The notes: generated by a model not told the origin, from the sequence alone. A DNA stretch of 64,000 nt from Roseiflexus sp. (GCA_017743475.1 JAGHYV010000001.1:1-64000); one strand, 5' to 3'; positions 34,388-43,848 are shown, counted from the stretch's first letter. Translations and numbers: made by a program.

Positions 34388-37300
34388 CTATCGTTCTTCG
34401 GTTCGTGGCGAACTCAACGGTTCGTATCCGTTCTGCTCGCCAGCAGTGGCGTGGTTTGTCGGCGCGATGACCGATCCACCATTCGGAACGGCCAGCGCGA
34501 CTGCCGGAGCGCTACCGTTGACGGGAACCAGGCTTTCTGCCGCAAGCGCCGCCTGTTCTTCTGCCCATCCTTCGGGATCGAAGCGGCGACGGAACCAGGT
34601 CGATACCCGTTCAGTAAACGATTCCATCAGACTGTACGCCGTCGGCACAACCAGGAGCGTCAGCAGCATCGAGGTCATCAACCCGCCGATCAGCACGGTC
34701 GCCAGCCCTTTGCGGAACTCACCGCCCTCGCCGGTTCCAACCAGGTGAATACCCATAGCCACCGGCAAAGCGCCCGCCACTAGCGACAGCGTGGTCATCA
34801 GAATAGGGCGAAGACGGATAGCACCGGCCAGTTCGAGCGCCGCGTGCTTGTCAAGACCGGCGCGCCGCAGACGGTTGGTGAAGTCCACCAGCAGGATCGA
34901 GTTCTTCACTACCAGACCAAGCAGCATGATCAGACCAATCATGCCGGTGATGTCCAGATCGACGTTGATCAGACGCAGCCCCAGGAAGGCACCGATGAAA
35001 CTGAACGGCATTGCCACCATGATCACCAGCGGTTGGGTAAATGACCCAAACTGCGACGCTAGCACCATATACACGAAGATCACCGACAGGAGCATCGCCA
35101 GCAGGAGCGACTCGAACCCTTCCGTCTGCTGTTGCGCCAGGCCGGTGAACTCAGCGAACACGGTCGGCGGAATAAGCCCTTTCGCATCGAGGCGCTGCTG
35201 GAGTTCAGCCTGCACCTCACCGAGGTTGCGCCCCTGGAGGTTCGCGCCAATAATGACCTGGTTGAGTTTGTTGTAGCGTCGGATCGTCTGCGGCGTTGAC
35301 GCCAGTTCGATTGTGCCGAGCGACGTAAGCGGAACCATGCCGCTGCGAGTCGGAATGGCGATATTCTGGAGCGCAGCCGGGGTGGCGCGGTCTTCGGGGC
35401 GGAGACGCACCACAATATCAACATCCTGCCCTGCCTGCCGCAGCACCGTGGCGCGGTCGCCGTTCACCAGCGCACGCACCGACGCAGCGATCTCATCGTT
35501 GGTGATACCCAGATCGCCAATGCGCTCCGGGTCGGCAACGAAGCGCAGTTCCGGCTTACCGGGGCGGTAGCTGGTGTCAATATCGACAACACCGGGAATG
35601 GCTGCCATTTCCGCCTTGATCTGCTCGATCAGCGGCACCAGGTTTTGCACCGGTTCGGTCGTTTGCAGGCTCAACTGCAACTGCCGCCCGGTAACGCCAG
35701 TGCTGGTCGGCACACCGACCGATGGCAAGCCGAAGGTCAGGTTCGGCAGGAACGCCAGTTGCGGGCGCAGGCGCTCTTCTACCTTACGGGTGGGAACATC
35801 GTCCTTCAGGCGCACGAAGAACTCAGCCCGCTCCGGTGCGCCGGAAAAGCCTACCGTGCTGATGACCGACTCGACATCAGGATCGGCGAGCAGAACTTCC
35901 TCTGCCAGACGCGCCAGGCGGTCAGTCTCGACGAGCGCCGTGCCGGGGGACAACTCGAACCCGACCAGAAACTCACCCGCGTCCTGTTGCGGGAAGAAAC
36001 TGAACTTCAACCCGCTGGCCACTATCACGCTCAGCACCAGCACAATAACGGCGGTAGCGATGACGATCAGGCGATTGCGCAGGCTGCTCAGGCTCCAGGA
36101 GAGGATGCGTTCGTAGAAGCGTCCCAGCGGGCCGGGATCTTCTTCCGCTTCGTGGAGCAGACTGGCATCCGCCTGGTTCGGATCGATGCCGCGCAAACGG
36201 CGTGCCGCGCGACCAATATCGCCGGCATGTGAATGCGCCTCGTCGTGCGGATGGGGTTGCACCTTCTGGCGCCGGAAGAGATTGGCGGAGAGCATCGGCG
36301 CGAACATGAATGCTTCCACCAGCGAGAGCAGAATAGCAACCGCAATCGTGATACCAAACGACTTGAAGATGATGCCGGTAGTGCCCGATGTAAACGTCAC
36401 CGGCACAAACACAGCGACCACCGTCAGCGTCATCGCCACAACCGAGAGCGCCACCTCTGCAGTGCCCTTGCTTGCGGCGACACGCGGCGTCTCACCGCGT
36501 TGCGTGTGACGGAAGATGTTCTCACGCACCACAATCGCATCGTCGATCACCAGACCGACGCACAGCGCTAGTGCCAGCAGCGTAACCAGGTTGATCGACA
36601 ACCCGAAGAGCGGCATCAACGCAAAGGTGCCCATCAAAATAATCGGCAGACCGGCCATCGTCACCAGCGTGTTGCGGTCGCGCACAAAGGTGAGCACCAC
36701 CAGCAAACCGATGGCAATTGCCAGGACAATCACCTTATCGACCGGGACGCCGAGCGCGGGCAGGATGACGAGACCAACGAGCGCAATTGCGGCAGGAACA
36801 GCAGCAGTAACGAGCATATTGCGCACGCCGCTGAAGAACATCATCACCACCAGCAGTGCTGCAACCGAGGCATAGATCAGTTCTTCGAGCGAACTGATCG
36901 TCGACTGGCGCACAGCTTCAGAAGCGTCGCGCGGCACAATGTAGGTGAGATCGCTGCGGGAGCCAAGCGCGCGCTCAAGCGCCGCCTTCGCATTATCGGC
37001 CACAGCAACGGTATTAGCGCCGCTCTGCTTGCGCACATCGATAATAATGGCTTCGACCCCGTTGAGACGGGTAAAACTCCTCTTCTCCGCCACACCATCT
37101 TCGATAGTAGCCACATCACCGATGCGGTATGGCGTGCCGGTGATTTGAATCCTGGCAATATCGTCTGGTGTTTGCAACAGCGAAGGCGCGCGCAGGTTGA
37201 TCTCCTGCGCCCCGGCGTCGATTGTACCGAGCCCGAGGTTGACATTTGCCTGCTGCAACGAGCGCGTAATCTGAACCGGAAGAATGCCGTAAGCGCGCAG

Positions 37301-37915
37301 CTTCTCCAGATCCATCAACACGTTAATCTGCCGTTGCAGACCGCCAGAGACCTGTACCGAGCCAACGCCTTCAGCACGCTGGATGATCGGTGCAATGTCG
37401 TTATCCACAATGCGGCGCACCTCAAGCGGCGACAGGTTCTGCGTGCTGGCGATGGCGAATGAAATAATCGGCGCTGCGTTCGGGTCAAATTTCTGGAAGA
37501 TCGGGTCGCGGATATCGCGTGGCAGCGTTGGGCGAATGGCATTTACCTTTTCGCGCACATCCTGCTCGGCGCGGTTGACATCGGTACCCTCTTTGAATTC
37601 GAGTAAGATCAGCGCCACTCCTTCGCTGGCATTGGTGGTAATGTTCTCGATCCCCTCAATGGTGTTGACCGCGTCTTCGATTGGTTTGGCCACCTGATCG
37701 GCAACGCTTTCTGGACCGGCACCGGGGTAGGGAACGGTGACCGCGATCACCGGCACCTCGAAATCGGGAAAGAGATTGACAGGCAGCGAGCGGAATGACA
37801 GGATACCGAACACGACCGTCAGCAGCATGAGCATGGTGACGAACACCGGCTGACGGATCGAGGTATCGGAAATCGGCATACCATTGAGCTTCTCTTCACG
37901 TCGTTGAATAGCCAT
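34388..37915 (-). CDS. RND family efflux permease
   Basis: Proton-driven multidrug-type pump of the AcrB/SwrC family, about 1175 aa from the ATG at 37915 (cggagg upstream). It has the expected plan: TM1 after SIRQPVFVTMLMLLTVVFGILSFRSLPVNLFPD, a first large extracellular domain, TM2-6 containing the proton-relay pair GLVIDDAIVVREN, a second large domain and TM7-12. The central cytoplasmic loop contains a histidine-rich insert (HPHDEAHSHAGD). The C-terminal ~60 residues are a low-complexity tail. It faces the TetR gene across a 238-bp divergent region. Confidence 0.94.
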   Translation of the reverse strand: MAIQRREEKLNGMPISDTSIRQPVFVTMLMLLTVVFGILSFRSLPVNLFPDFEVPVIAVTVPYPGAGPESVADQVAKPIEDAVNTIEGIENITTNASEGVALILLEFKEGTDVNRAEQDVREKVNAIRPTLPRDIRDPIFQKFDPNAAPIISFAIASTQNLSPLEVRRIVDNDIAPIIQRAEGVGSVQVSGGLQRQINVLMDLEKLRAYGILPVQITRSLQQANVNLGLGTIDAGAQEINLRAPSLLQTPDDIARIQITGTPYRIGDVATIEDGVAEKRSFTRLNGVEAIIIDVRKQSGANTVAVADNAKAALERALGSRSDLTYIVPRDASEAVRQSTISSLEELIYASVAALLVVMMFFSGVRNMLVTAAVPAAIALVGLVILPALGVPVDKVIVLAIAIGLLVVLTFVRDRNTLVTMAGLPIILMGTFALMPLFGLSINLVTLLALALCVGLVIDDAIVVRENIFRHTQRGETPRVAASKGTAEVALSVVAMTLTVVAVFVPVTFTSGTTGIIFKSFGITIAVAILLSLVEAFMFAPMLSANLFRRQKVQPHPHDEAHSHAGDIGRAARRLRGIDPNQADASLLHEAEEDPGPLGRFYERILSWSLSSLRNRLIVIATAVIVLVLSVIVASGLKFSFFPQQDAGEFLVGFELSPGTALVETDRLARLAEEVLLADPDVESVISTVGFSGAPERAEFFVRLKDDVPTRKVEERLRPQLAFLPNLTFGLPSVGVPTSTGVTGRQLQLSLQTTEPVQNLVPLIEQIKAEMAAIPGVVDIDTSYRPGKPELRFVADPERIGDLGITNDEIAASVRALVNGDRATVLRQAGQDVDIVVRLRPEDRATPAALQNIAIPTRSGMVPLTSLGTIELASTPQTIRRYNKLNQVIIGANLQGRNLGEVQAELQQRLDAKGLIPPTVFAEFTGLAQQQTEGFESLLLAMLLSVIFVYMVLASQFGSFTQPLVIMVAMPFSFIGAFLGLRLINVDLDITGMIGLIMLLGLVVKNSILLVDFTNRLRRAGLDKHAALELAGAIRLRPILMTTLSLVAGALPVAMGIHLVGTGEGGEFRKGLATVLIGGLMTSMLLTLLVVPTAYSLMESFTERVSTWFRRRFDPEGWAEEQAALAAESLVPVNGSAPAVALAVPNGGSVIAPTNHATAGEQNGYEPLSSPRTEER

Positions 37916-38036
37916 GCACGTCTGCCTCCGGGTTATTGCACAAATGTCACAGATATGAGCGGGCAACGAAAACGTGGCAAAGGACATCATTCCGACGCCT
38001 GCGCCGCGTTGCGCGTTGCGCCTTTACAACAAGACT

Positions 38037-38065
38037 ACTATACAGTAAAATATCTTTACGCGCAA
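38037..38065 (-). promoter_or_regulatory. Promoter of the RND efflux genes
   Basis: TTGCGC (38060-38065), 17-bp spacer, TATAGT (38037-38042) on the minus strand, about 120 bp before the permease start. Confidence 0.65.
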
Positions 38066-38103
38066 GTAGGAATTTTTACCCGTCGGTAGGTTTTCTGTTT
38101 CAC

Positions 38104-38125
38104 CTTGACAGTACGCACCGGTGCG
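38104..38125 (+). promoter_or_regulatory. -35 hexamer and CGCACCGGTGCG palindrome before the TetR gene
   Basis: TTGACA at 38104-38109 is followed by the perfect 12-bp palindrome CGCACCGGTGCG (38114-38125) in the promoter spacer. Its position suits autoregulation by the TetR protein; the -10 is weak. Confidence 0.5.
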
Positions 38126-38153
38126 CATGCTGGATGTTGCACAGAGGACGATT

Positions 38154-38753
38154 ATGACCCTGACACTTCGTGAGCGTCAGAAACAGGCGCTGCGTGAGGA
38201 AATTATGAACGCCGCCCAGGAACTGGTGGCGGAAAAGGGGTACGGCGCCATGTCGATGGACGAACTGGCTGCCCGGGTCGGCATTTCCAAGCCGACGCTC
38301 TACACGCATTTTGCCACCAAGGAAGAACTGGTTGTTGAGGCAGCGACACGCGAGATGAAGCAGATAATCGCGCTGATCGAGTCCCAGGCTGACCGGTCGC
38401 CCATGGATCAGTTATGTTTCATCATGCGTCAGATTCTGCAACGTCAGGTGCAGATGCACACGCTGGGCATCGGTCCGTGGCCCGAGATCTTTCGGCTGCT
38501 CTGCGCGCACGACGAGGCACTGGGGTATATTCAGCGCATCAGTGGCGACATTGCGGCGCTGGTACAGCGGGGGATTGCGGAAGGGGAGATCGACCCTGCG
38601 CTTGATCCAGAAGCGGTAGTGCGCGCCTTTTTCGGGCTGGCAAGCACGTTGCACAAGTGGTATGTCGCGGCGCCCAGTCCCAGCGATCCGCAGCGCGCCG
38701 CTGACAGTCTGGTGGAGATCTTTATGCGCGGCGTGCGTCGACGTGATCGTTGA
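38154..38753 (+). CDS. TetR-family transcriptional regulator
   Basis: 199 aa from the ATG at 38154, with gagga 5 nt upstream; the earlier GTG at 38121 lies in the palindrome and is rejected. The N-terminal HTH is EIMNAAQELVAEKGYGAMSMDELAARVGISKPTLYTHFATKEELVVEA. The C-terminal ligand domain includes IFRLLCAHDEALGYIQRI and ends GVRRRDR, like the TetR_C 'AefR/AcrR' groups. Divergent orientation to the efflux genes suggests it represses them and itself. Confidence 0.92.
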   Translation: MTLTLRERQKQALREEIMNAAQELVAEKGYGAMSMDELAARVGISKPTLYTHFATKEELVVEAATREMKQIIALIESQADRSPMDQLCFIMRQILQRQVQMHTLGIGPWPEIFRLLCAHDEALGYIQRISGDIAALVQRGIAEGEIDPALDPEAVVRAFFGLASTLHKWYVAAPSPSDPQRAADSLVEIFMRGVRRRDR

Positions 38754-38822
38754 TTCGCAACGTGGGGAATGCTTTCCGCTGCCTCTATCAACCTGACAAT
38801 CTCCACACGTAAGGTGTCGATC

Positions 38823-40178
38823 ATGTGCCAATCGTCTACATGCCCGCACTGTGGCAAACCTCTCCGTCTCTCGGCCAGATTCTGTGGTATGTGTGGAAAG
38901 CCGCTTCCTCGCCGGGCACAATCATCTCTCAACGCACTCAAACACCGCTCCCGCGTTCTGGGCGGCAAGATTTTGCCTGGCCTGATCAGCTTAGCGCTCA
39001 TATGTTTTGCTCTCACTATCATCAATCCGGTGCGTCAGAATTTGCTCGCTGCCATCGGTTGGGACGAGAGCAATGCCTTACCAATCAATACGGCAACGGC
39101 AACCATAACGACTTTTGAGGTTAGAGAAACAAATGACAGCCTATCGACGCCGACGGTTGCCGTTGCGCCCCCTTCACCAACGACACATGCTGTAGCAGAA
39201 TCGAGCGATAAATCGCTCCTAGAAGTCCATGTCATCGATGTCGGGCAGGGCGATAGTATCCTGATCCGGACGCCAGAAGGGAAGACTGCTCTGATTGACG
39301 GCGGATATGACAACGGGAGAGCACTCGCGTATCTGCAGGCGGAAGGCGTAACACGTATTGATGTGATGGTCGCATCGCATCCCCACGCTGACCATATTGG
39401 TGGTTTAGTAGAAGTCCTGACAGCGCTATCAGTCGGTGAGGTCTGGACATCCGGCGCGACCCACACAACTGGCACATATGAGCGCTTTTTGGACGCGATC
39501 ATAGCAGCGAAGGTGCCGTACTACGAGGCGCGTCGAGGCGATGCTATTCCTCTCGGTAGCCTGAACTTGAACATCCTGCATAGTGATCCGAATGCAAGTG
39601 AACTGAATAACACTTCAGTTGTGTTGCGCCTGGCCTATGGTCGTATTTCGTTTCTCTTCACCGGTGACGCTGAGCACGCTGCTGAGTACGAGATGCTCGC
39701 AACCGTCCGCGATCAACTCAGCGCTACAGTTCTGAAAGTTGCTCATCACGGATCGTATACCTCATCATCGCCAGAGTTCCTTGCCGCTGTTCAACCGGCA
39801 GTTGCTATTTATTCAGCTGGCCGCGATAATACCTACGGGCACCCGCACCCTGGAACAATCCAGGCTCTCCGGCGCATAGGCGCAACAGTTTACGGAACAG
39901 ACGAACACGGTACTATTGTTATCACCACCGATGGTAAAAACTATCATGTACAGACTGAGTATGATCGTCCCCCCATCCAGGCGCCGCCAACTGATACCTG
40001 GCACGACTCAATATCCCTTATCCCCGGATCGAACCTGTCAATCGCAGATAGGGATTGTAGCGACTTCACAACTCAGGCCGAAGCACAGGCATTCTTCCTT
40101 GCCAATGGTGGACCTGGCCGTGATCCACACAGGTTAGACGGAGACAACGATGGCATTGCCTGTGAAAGGCTGCCCTGA
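38823..40178 (+). CDS. Membrane-anchored ComEC-type metallo-beta-lactamase protein with zinc ribbon and excalibur domain
   Basis: A 451-aa protein with an unusual domain order. Residues 1-30 form a zinc ribbon (CPHC...CGMC), about 49-70 a transmembrane helix, about 130-390 a ComEC/Rec2-like metallo-beta-lactamase domain (VIDVGQGDSILI, HPHADHIGG at about 184-192, LFTGDAEHAAE, LKVAHHGS), and 408-451 an excalibur calcium-binding domain (DCSDFTTQAEAQAFF...DGDNDGIACE). The topology would put the zinc ribbon inside and the hydrolase outside. It may be an extracytoplasmic nuclease or phosphodiesterase; substrate unknown. The start at 38823 has aaggtg upstream. Codon choice looks more AT-rich than in the neighbours. 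Confidence 0.88.
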   Translation: MCQSSTCPHCGKPLRLSARFCGMCGKPLPRRAQSSLNALKHRSRVLGGKILPGLISLALICFALTIINPVRQNLLAAIGWDESNALPINTATATITTFEVRETNDSLSTPTVAVAPPSPTTHAVAESSDKSLLEVHVIDVGQGDSILIRTPEGKTALIDGGYDNGRALAYLQAEGVTRIDVMVASHPHADHIGGLVEVLTALSVGEVWTSGATHTTGTYERFLDAIIAAKVPYYEARRGDAIPLGSLNLNILHSDPNASELNNTSVVLRLAYGRISFLFTGDAEHAAEYEMLATVRDQLSATVLKVAHHGSYTSSSPEFLAAVQPAVAIYSAGRDNTYGHPHPGTIQALRRIGATVYGTDEHGTIVITTDGKNYHVQTEYDRPPIQAPPTDTWHDSISLIPGSNLSIADRDCSDFTTQAEAQAFFLANGGPGRDPHRLDGDNDGIACERLP

Positions 40179-40199
40179 TCAATGATAAGGAAGTGTACT

Positions 40200-40469
40200 A
40201 TGGAAGAATCGAGCTATGAGCCTGCTGTTATCGATCGTTTCGAAGGCGAATATGCCGTCATTTTGGTCGGCGAGATGCAACGACCATACGATATACTGCG
40301 CCACCGTCTGCCACCAGCTGCTCGTGAAGGAGATTGGTTGCGGATTGAACGTATTGACAATCAGATTATAACCGTTCAACTTGACCCCGAAGCCACCGCA
40401 GCAGCTCGACAACGCATTCTTTCCAAGTTAGAGCGTTTGCGTAGAGGTGAGCATCTCAGGGATGCGTAA
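40200..40469 (+). CDS. DUF3006-like small protein
   Basis: 89 aa from the ATG at 40200 (aagga 8 nt upstream); the in-frame ATG at 40182 is less well placed. The sequence YEPAVIDRFEGEYAVILVGEMQRPYDILRHRLPPAAREGDWLRI resembles the DUF3006 family of small beta-rich proteins, which are often encoded next to ComEC-like beta-lactamase proteins, as here. The C-terminus is a charged helix. It lies 21 bp after the hydrolase gene and is probably co-transcribed. Confidence 0.8.
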   Translation: MEESSYEPAVIDRFEGEYAVILVGEMQRPYDILRHRLPPAAREGDWLRIERIDNQIITVQLDPEATAAARQRILSKLERLRRGEHLRDA

Positions 40470-40470
40470 C

Positions 40471-40620
40471 ATGATGTCGCTGCAAAAAGACTACATTCTT
40501 TTACAGATTTTAGTAGAAGACGACTATACCAAACTGTTCGGCAGAGTTCGGGTCGAAAGTGACTTACCACGTTTAGACCCACACTCCTGGAATACCGATA
40601 GCGTGCACCACTTTATATAG
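40471..40620 (+). CDS. Possible 49-aa third gene of the hydrolase group (not in ORF track)
   Basis: An ORF starting 1 bp after the DUF3006 stop, with aggga 8 nt before the ATG, encodes MMSLQKDYILLQILVEDDYT and continues to ...SVHHFI. The tight spacing is operon-like, and its stop overlaps the convergent acyl-CoA dehydrogenase gene by 8 bp. No family is recognised; chance ORF remains possible. Confidence 0.4.
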   Translation: MMSLQKDYILLQILVEDDYTKLFGRVRVESDLPRLDPHSWNTDSVHHFI

Positions 40621-42289
40621 GTGTGTCGTCCGCCAGCGCGGTGTCGTCGCAGTCGTCATCGTCAATCAGATCAATAGGTGTACGGGCAAAACGTAGCGCT
40701 GCCGCACGCGCCCGTCCATCGCGCTCCTCCGCAAGCGACCAGGTTGCATGGGAGATCAGGAGCGCCAGTTCCAGGCTGCGCCCGATCGTCAGCGCCAGGC
40801 GACGCGCGCCGCGTTCCAGGCGCCCCCGGTCGTGCGCTTCGCCGAACCAGCGTCGGGCATGGTCGAGCGCATTGCGCACACGCACGCCTGCTCTGACGAG
40901 GCTGCTGTCGTTAACGCCCTCCATCAGTTCGTCTGCCAGACTCAGGATGGCTTCCCATGTCCCCGGTTGCGCCAGTGCGCGCAGCGTGTCAAGCGCGAGC
41001 ACATTGGTCGTGCCCTCCCAGATCGGGAGCACGTGCGCGTCGCGCAGCAATGTCGGCAGACCAGTGTCCTCCACATATCCGGCCCCGCCGAACGCCTCGA
41101 TCACTTCGCTCATCACATCGACTGCCTGCCGTCCAGTTGTCAGTTTTGTGATCGAGGTCAGAACACGCAGCAGATGTCGCTGACGCTCATCGGCGACGCC
41201 GGTTTCTTCGGCACCCAACAATCCGGCGGTCAGAAAACTCAGGTGGAATGCGCCCTCGAATTCTGCCTGCAACGTTGCCAGGGTTTCGGTATGGAGCGGT
41301 TGCCGGTTCAGTGGCGCATCGAAGGCAACGCGCCGACGGGCGTAATCGCGCGCCAGGGCAATGCCCCGGCGCATGAACGACGCTGCCGAGACGCTGTTCC
41401 AGATACGGGTGACCTGGAGCATCGGCACAATCGCGCGCACTCCACCGTTCGGCGCACCGACCAGTCGCGCTGGCGTCCCTTCCAGGCTCAATTCGGCGGT
41501 CGGCACCTTGCGCGTGCCGAGTTTGTCCTTCAAACGATTGACACGAATTCCCTGGAGACGCCCCTCGTCGTCACGCAGTTCGATGTAGAAGAGCGCCAGC
41601 CCGCGACTGCCAGGCGGGTTGCCATCGGGTCGCGCCAGCGCCAATGCCATCTGCCCGGTCGTTGCCGAGGTGAACCATTTTCTGCCGAACAATCGCCAGA
41701 TGCCATCAAAACCCGGACGGGCGATGGTTTCGGTGCGACTGACATCGGAACCGCCGGGGAGTTCGGTCATCCACTGCCCACTCGTCCAGCAGCGATCCGG
41801 GTCACGACTGATCAGGCGCGGCAGGGCGCGGTCGATCAGGGTAGCGTCCCCCGCTTCCACCAGGGTGCGCGCTGCGCCGTCACTCATCGCCAGCGGGCAG
41901 GTGTACACATCGGTCGAGGGGTGGAACAGGTATACGAGCGCAAACTGCACGATCCGTGAGAGTGCGCCATAGGTTCGTTCATAAGGCAGCGCGACCAGCC
42001 CATATTGGGCGGCGAGCCTCGCGGCGTGCTTCCAGAGCGGCGATACCTCAATGTGGTCGATACGTTCACCCCAGGCGTCCCACTGCGTCAGTATCGGCTC
42101 GTTGAGGCGGTCAGCCAGGTGCAGGCGGTACAGTTCACCCCCTGCCAGTTCGCCCATCGTTGTCAGATCGGGTTCAACCTGTGCCAGCACATCACGCGGC
42201 AATGCGCGGCGCAGGAACGACCGGAGCACCCGGTCGTCGGTGTACTGGTTCCCCAACGATGGGGGTTGCTGATGGAACAGTTCGATCAT
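40613..42289 (-). CDS. AidB-like acyl-CoA dehydrogenase
   Basis: 558 aa from the ATG at 42289 (MIELFHQQPPSLGNQYTDDRVL, ggaa 8 nt upstream). The start, and the motifs TELPGGSDVSRTETIA, GRKWFTSATTG and EAFGGAGYVEDTGLPTLLRDAHVLPIWEGTTNVLALD, match the AidB/ACAD11-type branch of FAD-dependent acyl-CoA dehydrogenases, which are longer than fatty-acid enzymes. The physiological substrate is not evident. The track's N-terminal 112 residues run back into the divergent promoter and are rejected. Good -10 (TATAAT) at 42329-42334. Confidence 0.9.
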   Translation of the reverse strand: MIELFHQQPPSLGNQYTDDRVLRSFLRRALPRDVLAQVEPDLTTMGELAGGELYRLHLADRLNEPILTQWDAWGERIDHIEVSPLWKHAARLAAQYGLVALPYERTYGALSRIVQFALVYLFHPSTDVYTCPLAMSDGAARTLVEAGDATLIDRALPRLISRDPDRCWTSGQWMTELPGGSDVSRTETIARPGFDGIWRLFGRKWFTSATTGQMALALARPDGNPPGSRGLALFYIELRDDEGRLQGIRVNRLKDKLGTRKVPTAELSLEGTPARLVGAPNGGVRAIVPMLQVTRIWNSVSAASFMRRGIALARDYARRRVAFDAPLNRQPLHTETLATLQAEFEGAFHLSFLTAGLLGAEETGVADERQRHLLRVLTSITKLTTGRQAVDVMSEVIEAFGGAGYVEDTGLPTLLRDAHVLPIWEGTTNVLALDTLRALAQPGTWEAILSLADELMEGVNDSSLVRAGVRVRNALDHARRWFGEAHDRGRLERGARRLALTIGRSLELALLISHATWSLAEERDGRARAAALRFARTPIDLIDDDDCDDTALADDTPI

Positions 42290-42328
42290 AGCGTTTCCAT
42301 TCACAATACGCCGATCATCGCTGCGACT

Positions 42329-42334
42329 ATTATA
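42329..42334 (-). promoter_or_regulatory. -10 element for the acyl-CoA dehydrogenase gene
   Basis: TATAAT on the minus strand, 40 bp before the start; the -35 is weak. Confidence 0.5.
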
Positions 42335-42439
42335 CGAATTTTGCCAGTCACGGATAATGCCAGATCGTTGAACCTTTGTGATGTACAATATATCTGCACA
42401 TAGCGGAGCGCAGCCACGATTGATTTGGGGTAATGACGT

Positions 42440-43357
42440 ATGTCGTATCCGGCGTACCTGGATCTCTACGATCGGGGAGTGCTGCACGAACGTGCTGCCA
42501 TCGCGCAAGAGCGACTGGCGTCCTGCACGCTCTGCCCGCTGGCGTGTCGCGCTGATCGCCTGCACGACGAGGCGGGAGAGTGCCGCATCGGGCGGGAGGC
42601 GATTGTTGCGTCGTTCGGTCCGCATTTTGGCGAGGAAGATGTGCTGCGCGGCTGGCGCGGCTCCGGGACGGTGTTCTTCAGCGGGTGTAACCTACGTTGC
42701 GTCTACTGCCAGAACTATGACATCAGCCAGTTCGTCAGCGGGCATGCGGTTGATGCTGCGCGTCTGGCGGACATCTTTCTCGACATCCAGCGCGATGGGT
42801 GCCATAATCTCAATCTGGTGACGCCAACCCACGTGATTGCGCAGATCCTGGAAGCGCTGACGATCGCCATTCCGCGCGGTCTGCGCCTGCCCATTGTCTA
42901 CAACACATCCGGGTACGACTCGGTTGCAGCGTTGCGGCTCCTCGACGGTATAGTGGACATCTATATGCCAGACGTCAAGTACAGCGACTCGGCAATCGGT
43001 CAGCAGTACTCAGGCATTCCCCACTACTGGGAAGTGGTGCGTCCGGCGCTGCGCGAAATGCACCGCCAGGTTGGCGACCTGCGTATCGAGCGCGGGCTGG
43101 CAGTGCGCGGGCTGCTGATCCGCCATCTGGTGCTGCCGGGGCGACTCGCCGGTTCACAGGAGGTGCTCCGCTTTATTGCCGAAGAGATTTCGCGCGATTC
43201 GTGGATCAATCTGATGGATCAGTACTATCCGGCGTATCGCGCCTTTGGCTATCGTGAGTTGACGCGGCGCCTGACACCGAACGAATATGCTGAGGTCGTT
43301 GCCTGTGCCCGTTCACTTGGGTTGCACCGCGGCATTCCGCTGGACACGACCCGATGA
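42440..43357 (+). CDS. PflA/PflX-like radical SAM protein
   Basis: 305 aa. The radical SAM cluster motif is CNLRCVYC (C83, C87, C90) and SGC precedes it as in pyruvate-formate-lyase activases. An extra N-terminal cysteine set (CTLCPLAC...GECRIG, C29/C32/C36/C48) precedes it, as in the COG1313 (PflX) group. PDVKYSDSAIGQQYSGIPHYWE is also group-typical. It may activate a glycyl radical enzyme or modify a partner; none is encoded nearby. The stop overlaps the next gene by 4 bp (ATGA). Confidence 0.88.
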   Translation: MSYPAYLDLYDRGVLHERAAIAQERLASCTLCPLACRADRLHDEAGECRIGREAIVASFGPHFGEEDVLRGWRGSGTVFFSGCNLRCVYCQNYDISQFVSGHAVDAARLADIFLDIQRDGCHNLNLVTPTHVIAQILEALTIAIPRGLRLPIVYNTSGYDSVAALRLLDGIVDIYMPDVKYSDSAIGQQYSGIPHYWEVVRPALREMHRQVGDLRIERGLAVRGLLIRHLVLPGRLAGSQEVLRFIAEEISRDSWINLMDQYYPAYRAFGYRELTRRLTPNEYAEVVACARSLGLHRGIPLDTTR

Positions 43358-43848
43358 GCAGCGATAGTTACGACATCCTACGGCGCGCTGTGGTCGAGGC
43401 GCTCGGTCCACGCGCAACACCCGAACGCCGACGTCAGATTGCGGCAGAACTGCGTGCGCTCGCTGAACAACAGGAACGTATGGCGCAACGTGCGGAGAAT
43501 CAAGCGGCACCTGGCGAATCCGCGCGCCGCGCTGATCGTGCTGTCGGGATGTACATCCGTATTCGTCATGAACCCGACCCACACACCGGGGCGCGCCGTA
43601 TCCGCCTTCTGTTTGGCAAGCAGATCTGGTTTGACCTTGGCAGCCCGGAGCAGATCATCATCCAGCGTGTTGGCACGGAGATCTGGATCACTGCCTCCAA
43701 AGGCGCGGGTGGTCTGCGCGTCGAAACAGATGTGGGATTGCCGGGGTGCATCGTTCCCGATGGTACACCACTCGACCAGCTGGCGCCAGGGCGCTATGCT
43801 GCAATGTTGCGCGCCGGGGCGCTGGTTATTGGGGCGCGTAGTGGGTAG
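43354..43848 (+). CDS. Hypothetical protein coupled to the PflX-like gene
   Basis: 164 aa, no recognised family. Residues 1-60 are a helical, Arg/Glu/Gln-rich region (ERRRQIAAELRALAEQQERMAQRAENQ), and 62-164 look like a beta-rich domain (MYIRIRHEPDPHTGARRIRLLFGKQIWFDLGSPEQIIIQRVGTEIWI). The 4-bp overlap suggests the protein is made together with the radical SAM protein and may be its partner or substrate. Confidence 0.75.
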   Translation: MSSDSYDILRRAVVEALGPRATPERRRQIAAELRALAEQQERMAQRAENQAAPGESARRADRAVGMYIRIRHEPDPHTGARRIRLLFGKQIWFDLGSPEQIIIQRVGTEIWITASKGAGGLRVETDVGLPGCIVPDGTPLDQLAPGRYAAMLRAGALVIGARSG

